Source: Promethearchaeota archaeon (GTDB taxonomy: Archaea; Asgardarchaeota; Lokiarchaeia; Sigynarchaeales; SOKP01). Taken from it: a DNA stretch of 13,752 nucleotides. A program made the position numbers and the translations under genes. Below the pieces are notes generated by a model that did no database searches, was not told where the DNA came from, and worked only from the letters and a program-made list of their open reading frames with translations. Numbering within the stretch: the stretch's first letter is position 1; every line of letters starts with the position of its first letter. This document shows, piece after piece, positions 1 to 6,838 of this stretch. The stretch covers positions 1-13,752 of the forward strand of contig JAGXOB010000058.1 of the NCBI GenBank assembly GCA_019894735.1, written 5' to 3'.

Positions 1-864
1 AGAAAAGTATTGATTGGGACATCTGGGTGGGGGTATGATGAGTGGTTAGGGCCCTTTTACCCTAAAAGTTTAAAAAAAGAAGATTATCTTTCATTTTACT
101 CGGAGATTTTTTACACCAACGAGATAAACACTACTTTCTATAATATCCCTTCCAAATGGGTTGTAAAGAGCTGGGCAAATAAAACTCCATCTGATTTTTT
201 ATTTACAGCAAAAGTGTATCAATCGATCACTCACGAGAATAAGTTAGATATTGATGCTTGTTCACGCGACTTACAATTATATTTAGATGCGATGGATCCT
301 TTGATTGCATCTAATAAACTTCTGGGCTTCTTAATTCAGTTACCTCCTTCTTTTAATAAGGTCGATCACTTTGGCAATTTAAAAGAATTTATTCGGCATT
401 GGCCTGGTAATCCGAAAGCAGAGGGGTATCATCTAATTATAGAATTCCGGCATTTGTCTTGGATGGATGACGATGTTTTTGAATATTTAAAAAAGAGGGA
501 ACTTACTTATTGTGCTGTAATAGAGCCATTATTACCTCCTCGAATGGATGTTACCGATCCGCAACTTGCGTATATAAGATTTCACGGTTATGGGAAAAAC
601 CCATGGTTTAATTACGATTTTAAGGAGGAGGAAATTAGAAAATGGGCTACTTCAATTAAAGAAGTAATTGATAAAACCGATCGGGTTGGGATTTACTTTA
701 ATAATCATTTTTCGGGATATGCTGCTAAAAATTCTCTGATGATGATGCGAGAGTTAGATGTAAATCCTAGAAACGAGCCTAAACAAGTAAGTTTATTGGA
801 TATAAAGAAAAAATCTGGTACGTTTTCTTCGGGTCAAACGGGGTTAGATAAATTTTTAAATTAG
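1..864 (+). CDS. DUF72 (YecE-like) family protein, 5' end cut by window edge
   Basis: The frame is open to the first base (R-K-V-L before IGTSGWGYDEW), and DUF72 proteins normally have a few residues before this GTSGW block. The gene therefore almost certainly starts upstream, and the TTG at 10 is not a credible start. Family hallmarks seen in order: GTSGWGYDEWLGPFYP at the N-terminus, EINTTFYNIP, F-TAKVYQSITH, LLGFLIQLPPSF, IIEFRHLSW, AYIRFHGYGKNPW and a C-terminal YFNNHFSGYAAKNSL. DUF72 proteins adopt a TIM-barrel-like fold; their biochemical role is not established, so none is assigned. There is no signal peptide or membrane segment. The stop is at 862-864, 63 bp before the reductase gene on the same strand. 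Family assignment is confident, function is open. Confidence 0.9.
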   Translation, partial: RKVLIGTSGWGYDEWLGPFYPKSLKKEDYLSFYSEIFYTNEINTTFYNIPSKWVVKSWANKTPSDFLFTAKVYQSITHENKLDIDACSRDLQLYLDAMDPLIASNKLLGFLIQLPPSFNKVDHFGNLKEFIRHWPGNPKAEGYHLIIEFRHLSWMDDDVFEYLKKRELTYCAVIEPLLPPRMDVTDPQLAYIRFHGYGKNPWFNYDFKEEEIRKWATSIKEVIDKTDRVGIYFNNHFSGYAAKNSLMMMRELDVNPRNEPKQVSLLDIKKKSGTFSSGQTGLDKFLN

Positions 865-905
865 ACTGTTAATTTACCATATAAACATTCAAGAAAAGAT
901 GTATA

Positions 906-914
906 GGTAGGAAG
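906..914 (+). promoter_or_regulatory. Probable Shine-Dalgarno stretch for the TTG-started reductase gene
   Basis: The purine-rich GGTAGGAAG lies 13 bases before the TTG at 928, a slightly long spacing. A similar GGTAGG precedes aIF2-beta at 10851-10856. It supports initiation at the TTG, because an in-frame stop (922-924) excludes any start further upstream and no in-frame ATG lies near. Confidence 0.45.
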
Positions 915-927
915 AGTTCGTTAGATT

Positions 928-1944
928 TTGAGTCGTGAATTATTGAAGATTGGTTTTATAGGCGCAGGTTCTATAGGTAGTTTGTTTGGAGGATGTCTTG
1001 CTTCTATTCATACCGATGAAGATCCATTGGAGATAAGTTTTTTTTGTAGAAAGAGCCATAAAGACGCGATTAACAGTAAGGGTTTAGTTTTATCAACTGA
1101 GGATCGGAATTTACAGCTTACGAATATTAAAGCGTACGAGAATGCTGAAGAATATATTGAAGAGTATAGTAATGGTACCAACTATTATTTTGACTATCTT
1201 TTCATAACGACTAAAGCTTATGATATTGAGAGAGTGATGAATCAATATAAGACGATAATAGATTCAAGTAGTTGGTTAATTATTCTACAGAATGGCGTTG
1301 GGAACGAGGAAGTAGTGAAAAGGGATTGTGCTGAGAATAAAATAATTAGAATCGTTACTTCGCACGGTGCACTTCTGGAGGAGCCTGGTAAAGTACGCCA
1401 CACAGGTTTCGGATTTACCAAAATGGGATTAGTTTTTTTGAAACCTAACATTGATAATAAAGAAGTTTACGATAAAGCTTATACGAAGCTATTTTTATTG
1501 AAATTCTTACTAGATACAGCAGGGATAAACACTGAACTTGTAGAAGATATCACTTATTGTTCATGGGAAAAAGCATTCGTGAATATTGGGATAAATGCGA
1601 TAGCTGCTTTAACTCGCTTACGTAACGGTGAGCTTTTAGAAAATAAATATTTAAAGCGTTATATGGGTATGACCGTTAAGGAGGCTATAGAAGTAGCCAA
1701 ATTAAAAGATAAAGACCTGCCTGAAAGAAATTATGTAGATCTAATGTTTTCCGTAGCTGAGAAGACGTACAACAATAAAAATTCAATGCTTCAAGATATT
1801 TTAAGGAATAAACCTACAGAAATTGACTTTCTTAACGGTAAAATTGTAGATATTGCAAAAGAGGTAAATACAAAGGCCCCTATAAACGAATTATTAACTT
1901 TTTTGATAAGGGGACTAGAGAGTTCGTTCAAAAAGAAAGATTAA
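928..1944 (+). CDS. panE: 2-dehydropantoate 2-reductase (ketopantoate reductase)
   Basis: Predicted cytosolic enzyme that reduces 2-dehydropantoate to pantoate with NAD(P)H on the route to coenzyme A. The 338-residue product has an N-terminal Rossmann fold with GAGSIG at residues 12-17 and a C-terminal ApbA domain. Positions matching the E. coli PanE active site are present: Asn122 in LQNG, Lys215 in SWEKAF followed by Asn219 and Asn223, Ser286 in NSMLQD and Glu298 in TEID. The set of catalytic residues makes a true ketopantoate reductase likely, although the ApbA family also contains reductases of unknown substrate. The start is TTG; an in-frame stop at 922-924 rules out longer forms. Its stop overlaps by 3 bases the stop of the convergent acetyltransferase. 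Another CoA-pathway gene, the phosphopantoate ligase, lies 0.6 kb away on the other strand, which supports the assignment. Confidence 0.88.
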   Translation: MSRELLKIGFIGAGSIGSLFGGCLASIHTDEDPLEISFFCRKSHKDAINSKGLVLSTEDRNLQLTNIKAYENAEEYIEEYSNGTNYYFDYLFITTKAYDIERVMNQYKTIIDSSSWLIILQNGVGNEEVVKRDCAENKIIRIVTSHGALLEEPGKVRHTGFGFTKMGLVFLKPNIDNKEVYDKAYTKLFLLKFLLDTAGINTELVEDITYCSWEKAFVNIGINAIAALTRLRNGELLENKYLKRYMGMTVKEAIEVAKLKDKDLPERNYVDLMFSVAEKTYNNKNSMLQDILRNKPTEIDFLNGKIVDIAKEVNTKAPINELLTFLIRGLESSFKKKD

Positions 1945-2465
1945 GGTTTTAGAGTCATGAAGTATGCACTTTCCCCGTCTCTGTAATATTTTTCTTTTAT
2001 ACTACGAGTAGAATAATTAAATTTCTTGTATAAATTAATCGCAGAATAATTTCTTACCCTTACTTCCAAGACAAATTCGTCTATCTTATACTTTTTCAAA
2101 TTTTTCATAGAATTAGCCATTAATGTTGTAGCGACACTTAGGCGTCTATAATATTTTAATACGGCAATAGATACAAGATGTCCTTTATTTACTAATTTTA
2201 AACTACTAAGTGCGGGAGTTCTTTCAACTCTCCACATAATATATCCAACAACATTTCCGTTATCGTTGCACGCCACAAGGAAAGATTCGGGATAATTATC
2301 TAATATGCTTTTATAAAAAAAGTAGGGATAATCTTCAGGTAATTCACTTTCGTTAACTTCTATAACTGCTTCTAGATCTTCTAGAGTGCATCTTCTTACT
2401 ATTATAGGCTTAATATCGCTGTGATTGTCAGAGTAATTAATACGCGTATCTTTGTCAGTACCCAT
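1941..2465 (-). CDS. GNAT N-acetyltransferase, RimI/Ard1 (NatA)-like
   Basis: A 174-residue single-domain GNAT protein, predicted to transfer acetyl from acetyl-CoA to protein N-termini. An ~20-residue polar leader precedes the fold. The block NESELPEDYPYFFY near residues 38-51 resembles the Ard1 substrate loop (N..LPENYP..F). LEVRVRNYSAINLYKKFNY in the C-terminal half is the typical Ard1/RimI beta5-alpha4 segment. The acetyl-CoA pyrophosphate loop, normally R/Q-x-x-G-x-G/A, reads YRRLSVATTL: the first glycine is replaced by serine, so the site is slightly atypical. The start ATG at 2465 follows the phosphopantoate ligase on the same strand by 103 bp. The 3' end is convergent with the reductase gene. 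Family is certain; N-terminal acetylation as substrate is inferred by similarity. Confidence 0.82.
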   Translation of the reverse strand: MGTDKDTRINYSDNHSDIKPIIVRRCTLEDLEAVIEVNESELPEDYPYFFYKSILDNYPESFLVACNDNGNVVGYIMWRVERTPALSSLKLVNKGHLVSIAVLKYYRRLSVATTLMANSMKNLKKYKIDEFVLEVRVRNYSAINLYKKFNYSTRSIKEKYYRDGESAYFMTLKP

Positions 2466-2568
2466 AATTAGATGAGCTCAAATTGTAGTTCTTGATAGAT
2501 AAAATAATGCTAAATAAATATTATTTTAGAAATTTTTAAGCTTTTTTAATTAGTAAAAAGGTTTAAAT

Positions 2569-3372
2569 TCAATCTTTTAAAATTTTGAAGGCATCTTCTT
2601 TTTGTCTTTTTACGTATTGAATTATTGTATCTAAAGATGCTTGAATATTCTTTTTGTTATCAAACTTCTCAAGAATGTATTTTAATTCTTTTTCTTCAGA
2701 GTTTTTTAGTTTTTTCGCAACATTTACCATTTCTGGCAATGTTCTTACGATGTTATCGACGATGGTGATGTCAGCCCATAAAGAGGTTCTACTAATTGGA
2801 TTTAAATCAACTGCGATTACTTTTTTTCCTATATTTTTCAAAGCTTCAGTTCTATCTCCATCTTCTAAAGGAACAAAAACGACATCGGCTATTTTAATGC
2901 CATTAGGATCGACATTTCTTCTATTGCTAGAAAGTTCTTCAATTTCAACCATTTTTGTTTCATCTGTTCCTAGTATCATTTCAGCTCCCGCATCCTCCAA
3001 AACTTTTTTAATTGCTTCTATTCTTCCTTCTTTTCTATAAAATAAGTTAATCTCAAGTGGGGCATTTATTATTTTTGATAGCTCTACCACTTTTTTAGGG
3101 CATAAAGCAGCAACGTTTCCATTAACGCTAATAATTGGATTTTTAGAAAGAATTAATAGCGCAACGGCTGCTGTTATGGCTTCTTTTGCGATTTCACTAG
3201 TTTTTTCTCCCAGCATATAATCAAAGCATTCTCCTCTACCATGAGCGATTAATCCTGCTTCAGCAACGATCAATTTTTTCATACCTTCAATGATTTCGTG
3301 TCTATATTGTAGGCTTTCATAACGAGGATGATCTTTAGGGACATCGTGATCTTGGTTATTATTTGTACTCAT
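2569..3372 (-). CDS. 4-phosphopantoate--beta-alanine ligase (phosphopantothenate synthetase)
   Basis: Archaea-specific CoA biosynthesis enzyme that joins 4-phosphopantoate and beta-alanine with ATP to give 4-phosphopantothenate, replacing bacterial PanC in the pantoate kinase route. The 267-residue product matches the archaeal family (former DUF137, about 260 residues) along its whole length. Diagnostic blocks are HPRYESLQYRHEI (residues ~17-29), AHGRGECFDYMLGEKT, PIISVNGNVAAL, LEINLFYRKEGR, DPNGIKIADVVFVPLEDGDR and VIAVDLNPISRTSLWADI. The ATG at 3372 has a TATA-like box about 30 bp upstream and no clear Shine-Dalgarno, suggesting a short leader. It is divergent from aRF1 across a 92-bp gap. 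The reductase for an earlier step is nearby, but the intermediate pantoate kinase is not in the window. Confidence 0.93.
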   Translation of the reverse strand: MSTNNNQDHDVPKDHPRYESLQYRHEIIEGMKKLIVAEAGLIAHGRGECFDYMLGEKTSEIAKEAITAAVALLILSKNPIISVNGNVAALCPKKVVELSKIINAPLEINLFYRKEGRIEAIKKVLEDAGAEMILGTDETKMVEIEELSSNRRNVDPNGIKIADVVFVPLEDGDRTEALKNIGKKVIAVDLNPISRTSLWADITIVDNIVRTLPEMVNVAKKLKNSEEKELKYILEKFDNKKNIQASLDTIIQYVKRQKEDAFKILKD

Positions 3373-3398
3373 AATTAATAGGGTGCATAATAGAGTTG

Positions 3399-3408
3399 TT
3401 TATATAGT
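3399..3408 (-). promoter_or_regulatory. Probable TATA box for the phosphopantoate ligase gene
   Basis: On the minus strand this reads ACTATATAAA, a good archaeal box A. It lies about 27-36 bp before the ATG at 3372, so the transcript would begin close to the start codon. The box sits in the 92-bp divergent gap shared with aRF1 and is nearly symmetrical, so it might also serve the plus strand, though 57 bp is a less natural spacing there. Confidence 0.45.
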
Positions 3409-3464
3409 TTGAAATAAAGAAAAACTATTAATCTTTTGGATCCTTTTTATTTTTGTTGATTAAT

Positions 3465-4739
3465 ATGAGTTCACCCGTACAACGGAAAAGTAAAGATTTA
3501 CAGTTATTTCAGACAAAACGGTTAATAAGCAAGTTGAAGGAGAAGAAGGGCTTTCACACAGAGTTAGTTTCTTTATATATTCCTCACGATCGTAAAATTT
3601 CGGATGTAACTAATCACCTCAAGAACGAAATAAGCGAAAGTCAGAATATCAAATCAAAACTTACCCGGAAAAATGTATTGGATAGTATATCAAGTTTGAT
3701 GGGTCAGTTAAAAAACATTAAAGAAGTATCTGAAAATGGGTTGGTGATGTTTTCAGGGGCAATCCCACAAAACAATACTCCCGGGACTGAAAAGAACGAA
3801 TTATATATTGTAAATCCTCCTGATAAAGTTTTAACTTTTAGATACCATTGTGCAAGTGAATTCTTATTATGGCCATTAGAGGAGATGCTTCAAACAAAGG
3901 AAACATATGGATTACTTGTCATTGGGAGAAAAGAATCTGCTGTAGGATATCTTACTGGTAATCACGTAGAAATTGTGAGAGATTTTACTTCCGGGGTTCA
4001 CGGTAAGCATAGAGCTGGAGGTCAATCACAAAAAAGGTTTGAACGGCAAATGGAAGAAGCAGAAACCAGATTTTACAGAAGAATTTCTGAGGAAGTTAAC
4101 AAATTATTTCTTGGTATAGAGGATTTACAAGGAATTTTTATTGGAGGACCTGGCCCATCGAAAGAAAAATACGTAAATGACGAGAGTTTAGATTATCGGT
4201 TACGAGATAAAATTTTAGATATTGTTGACCTAGGCTATGGAGGAACTGAAGGAATTCGTGCACTAATTGAAAAGATAGGGGAAAAAATAGCTAACGTAAA
4301 ATATATCAAAGAAAAAGAAGTTATGCAGCTTTTTTTAAAAGAGATTTCAAACGACACGGGAATGGCAGCTTATGGTCTTAAGGAAGTACAGAAAGCTTTA
4401 AATATGGGCGCAGCAGAGAAATTAATACTTTCAGAGAAATTAGATACCATTCAAGTAAATATTAAGTGCTCAAATTGTAACTATAGAATATCTCGTACAG
4501 TGAGAGAACAAGAACTTGGTAAATTAGAAAATGAAATTCAAAACGAAAGTTGCCCTGAATGTGGTTCTAACTCGTTTAATGTTGTAGAAACGGTTTTACT
4601 AATAGAAGAGCTTGGATCCATAGCAGAAACAGTGGGAACTGAAGTTATAATTATTTCGCCGGAAACAGAAGAAGGGGAGATGTTATATAGTACATTTGGA
4701 GGAATAGTTGCCATTCTAAGGTTTAAACTTACCTATTAA
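3465..4739 (+). CDS. prf1: Peptide chain release factor aRF1
   Basis: Class-1 release factor of the archaeal/eukaryotic type, which decodes all three stop codons and triggers peptidyl-tRNA hydrolysis at the ribosome. Counting from the ATG at 3465 the protein has 424 residues and its landmarks fall almost on human eRF1 numbering. NIKS is at 61-64 and YHCASEF (the YxCxxxF stop-codon motif) at 127-133. GGQ is at 185-187 inside HGKHRAGGQSQKRFER. A zinc-ribbon minidomain in domain 3 has Cys335, Cys338, Cys363 and Cys366. A TTG four codons upstream (3453) is in frame, but the ATG gives the normal family N-terminus (SSPVQRKSKDLQLFQTKRLI) and is preferred. No Shine-Dalgarno is visible. The gene diverges from the phosphopantoate ligase and is followed after 98 bp by a Get3-type ATPase on the same strand. 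Confidence 0.97.
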   Translation: MSSPVQRKSKDLQLFQTKRLISKLKEKKGFHTELVSLYIPHDRKISDVTNHLKNEISESQNIKSKLTRKNVLDSISSLMGQLKNIKEVSENGLVMFSGAIPQNNTPGTEKNELYIVNPPDKVLTFRYHCASEFLLWPLEEMLQTKETYGLLVIGRKESAVGYLTGNHVEIVRDFTSGVHGKHRAGGQSQKRFERQMEEAETRFYRRISEEVNKLFLGIEDLQGIFIGGPGPSKEKYVNDESLDYRLRDKILDIVDLGYGGTEGIRALIEKIGEKIANVKYIKEKEVMQLFLKEISNDTGMAAYGLKEVQKALNMGAAEKLILSEKLDTIQVNIKCSNCNYRISRTVREQELGKLENEIQNESCPECGSNSFNVVETVLLIEELGSIAETVGTEVIIISPETEEGEMLYSTFGGIVAILRFKLTY

Positions 4740-4825
4740 ACCGAATTTCATAATTTTTATCATAATAATAATATTTTTCGTAAAATAGTAAGAGGATAAT
4801 TGTAAATAAACACTAATAGATTAAA

Positions 4826-4829
4826 GGTG
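4826..4829 (+). promoter_or_regulatory. Shine-Dalgarno-like GGTG before the Get3-type ATPase
   Basis: AAAGGTGCG ends about 8 bases before the ATG at 4838, consistent with pairing to the 16S rRNA tail. It supports that ATG, since most genes in this window lack a visible ribosome binding site. Confidence 0.45.
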
Positions 4830-4837
4830 CGATTAGG

Positions 4838-5821
4838 ATGAAATTAGACGAAATGTTATTGAAGCTAAAAATAATTATGTTTGGGGGAAAAGGGGGAGTC
4901 GGAAAGACGACATGCGCTTCAAGTGCAGCAATATGGGCAGCAGAACACGGGAGAAATACATTAATCATTAGTACCGATCCGGCTCATTCCTTAGGGGATA
5001 GTCTTGGAGTTATTCTCCCACCAGGCGAAGCAACAAGAATTAAAGGAGTTAATAATTTAAGTGCGTTAGAAATAGACCCAAAAGCAGACATCTCAGAATA
5101 CAAAGGATTGGCGAATATGAACCCCCTAGAAGGCGCGGGTATGCCAGATAGCATGGGCGGATTTCCTTTAATGGAAGATTTACAGGACATGACATCAATG
5201 AGTCCCCCAGGTATTGACGAGGTTTTCGCTTTATTGAAGGTATTAGAATTCATTGAGACTGAGCACGATTACGATTTAGTTATATTCGATACAGCTCCAA
5301 CAGGTCATACTCTTAGGTTTCTAAGCCTTCCGGAAACATTATCGGGATGGATTGGCAAATTATTAAAGATGAGATTAAAGCTTGGAAGTCTAATGGGATT
5401 AATGAAAAGTTTGTTCACAAGCGCAGAAAAAACAAAGGATAATTCGTTAGAGCTCCTGGAAAGATTAAAAGAATCAATTCTTAAAGCACGAGATGATCTT
5501 ACTAACCCTTTGAAAAATTCCTTTGTAGTAGTCATGATACCAGAAGAAATGGCAATTTCAGAAACAGGACGTCTCCTTAACGAGCTGAATAAGTATAATA
5601 TACCTGTTTCAAATGTTGTAGTTAATAATTTATATCAAGATGAAGATGACTTATGCGATTTCTGTATATCTCGAAGGAAGATGCAACACCGTAATTTAGT
5701 AAAAATAAAGGAAGTTTTCGAAGAAGGATTCGAGAAGAATTTGATAAAAATACCTCTCTTTCGAGAGGAAATTAGAGAATACGATAAATTAAAAGAGTTC
5801 AGCGAATATTTAATAAAATAA
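4838..5821 (+). CDS. Get3/TRC40-type ArsA family ATPase
   Basis: Cytosolic dimeric ATPase of the ArsA/Get3 (SIMIBI) class. The family member Get3 captures tail-anchored membrane proteins and delivers them to the membrane. The 327-residue product carries the deviant P-loop GGKGGVGKTT at 16-25 with the signature lysine. It also has switch I STDPAHSLGDSLG, switch II DTAPTGHTLRFLSLP and the A-loop IPLFREEI near the C-terminus. A CxxC pair, Cys273 and Cys276 in CDFCISRRKMQ, matches the zinc-binding dimer motif of eukaryotic Get3 (C..C..R.KMQ), which argues for a targeting factor and against an arsenite pump. The segment after switch II, rich in Leu, Met and Gly (WIGKLLKMRLKLGSLMGLMKSLF), is in the position of the hydrophobic client-binding helices. 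There is a single ATPase domain, unlike tandem bacterial ArsA. The gene converges with the thiolase gene with only 2 bp between stops. Confidence 0.88.
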   Translation: MKLDEMLLKLKIIMFGGKGGVGKTTCASSAAIWAAEHGRNTLIISTDPAHSLGDSLGVILPPGEATRIKGVNNLSALEIDPKADISEYKGLANMNPLEGAGMPDSMGGFPLMEDLQDMTSMSPPGIDEVFALLKVLEFIETEHDYDLVIFDTAPTGHTLRFLSLPETLSGWIGKLLKMRLKLGSLMGLMKSLFTSAEKTKDNSLELLERLKESILKARDDLTNPLKNSFVVVMIPEEMAISETGRLLNELNKYNIPVSNVVVNNLYQDEDDLCDFCISRRKMQHRNLVKIKEVFEEGFEKNLIKIPLFREEIREYDKLKEFSEYLIK

Positions 5822-5823
5822 CC

Positions 5824-6786
5824 TTATTCTTTTATCCCCTTTAAATACGTGCAGTAGAGACATAAGCTAGCATTACCGCAAGGGTATCCACATTCTTTAC
5901 ATGTATTGAAAGATGTTGTTGCCTTATAATTATTAGAAAGAATTTCAGACATTTCTAAAAAACCATTAAGCAAATTGAATTCAATTTCGGGACTAAAATT
6001 CTTACATTCTTGAATGAATTCAAGAACTCGTTTTCTTAAAATCGGATCTTCTTCTCTATAGGGGCAATGTGAAGGATAATAATCGATTTTTTTCAAGTTT
6101 GAATAAAGAAAAATTTCTTCTTCCGGAATTTTCATTAAAGGAGTGACTCTCTTTACGAAATATTTTTTGATTTCTTCACGCTCTTCTTTAAATATATATT
6201 GATTAGCTATGAGTTTAAATCTTTTAAATAGAACATTCATCAAAAACGTTTCTGCAATATCTGTCAAATTATGACCCATAGCAAGAACATCTGCTCCTAA
6301 TTGTTTTGCAGTTTCGTTCAATAATCTTCTTCGAAAGGTTGCGCAAAAATTACAAGCATATTTATATTCTGCTGTGTTATTTTTCAACTCTACAATTTCA
6401 TCTAATGATTTTCCTATTTTTTCCTTAAACGATACTATAATGTGTTCAATACCATGCTTCTTGCAAAATTTAACTGCGTTCTTAGTACTGTTGGTTCTAT
6501 AATTTCGAATACCCTCGTCGATGGTAACAGCTATTACCGGTTCTGAATGATAGTTATTATCTTGGATTTTAATAAGATTGTAAAGTAATGCAAGAGAATC
6601 TTTTCCGCCAGAAACTCCAACGACAATTTTATCCCGAGGTTTCAGCATTTTATATTTAGAAATTGTCTGGAAAATATTTTTCTCGATTCTATCTGTAAAA
6701 CAATTGGTACAAATTAGTTCCCCAGAATATTTTCTATGGACAACTATAGTTTTTGTCTTGCAATAGTCACATGTAGCTGTTTTCAT
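5824..6786 (-). CDS. Ncs6/TtuA-type tRNA 2-thiolation enzyme (PP-loop ATPase)
   Basis: Predicted to adenylate a tRNA uridine and replace its 2-oxygen with sulfur, at U34 (Ncs6/NcsA) or at position 54 (TtuA). Landmarks counted from the ATG at 6786 (320 residues): an N-terminal zinc finger with C6xxC9 and C26xxC29, and the PP-loop SGGKDS at 59-64. The probable [4Fe-4S] ligands are Cys145 and Cys148 (ACNFC) with Cys241 (SHCPYREED). A motif GHNLTDIAET follows, and a C-terminal zinc finger has Cys296, 299, 303, 309 and 312. A longer frame starting at 6867 would add 27 residues unlike the family and overlap the upstream protease gene, so the internal ATG is chosen. This leaves 52 bp to the protease stop and the two genes may be co-transcribed. 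The sequence alone does not separate the U34 and 54 specificities. No ubiquitin-like sulfur carrier gene is present in the window. Confidence 0.9.
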   Translation of the reverse strand: MKTATCDYCKTKTIVVHRKYSGELICTNCFTDRIEKNIFQTISKYKMLKPRDKIVVGVSGGKDSLALLYNLIKIQDNNYHSEPVIAVTIDEGIRNYRTNSTKNAVKFCKKHGIEHIIVSFKEKIGKSLDEIVELKNNTAEYKYACNFCATFRRRLLNETAKQLGADVLAMGHNLTDIAETFLMNVLFKRFKLIANQYIFKEEREEIKKYFVKRVTPLMKIPEEEIFLYSNLKKIDYYPSHCPYREEDPILRKRVLEFIQECKNFSPEIEFNLLNGFLEMSEILSNNYKATTSFNTCKECGYPCGNASLCLYCTYLKGIKE

Positions 6787-6838
6787 AAAAACATTAAAGT
6801 TTTTATCAGGGTTGTTTATGAAGATCACATCAACACAT

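Noticed and set aside
10..864. TTG at position 10 as the true start of the DUF72 gene
   Set aside because: The frame is open to base 1 and the conserved GTSGW block would start at the third residue. Family members have more upstream residues, so the gene is simply cut by the window.
2654..3040. 128-codon open frame on the plus strand
   Set aside because: It lies wholly antisense to the well-conserved phosphopantoate ligase and its Ser/Phe/Ile-rich product has no recognisable features.
4838..5821. Arsenite-pump ATPase ArsA
   Set aside because: There is one ATPase domain, a Get3-type CxxC motif and no arsenic-resistance neighbours; the ArsA metal-binding cysteine set is not seen.
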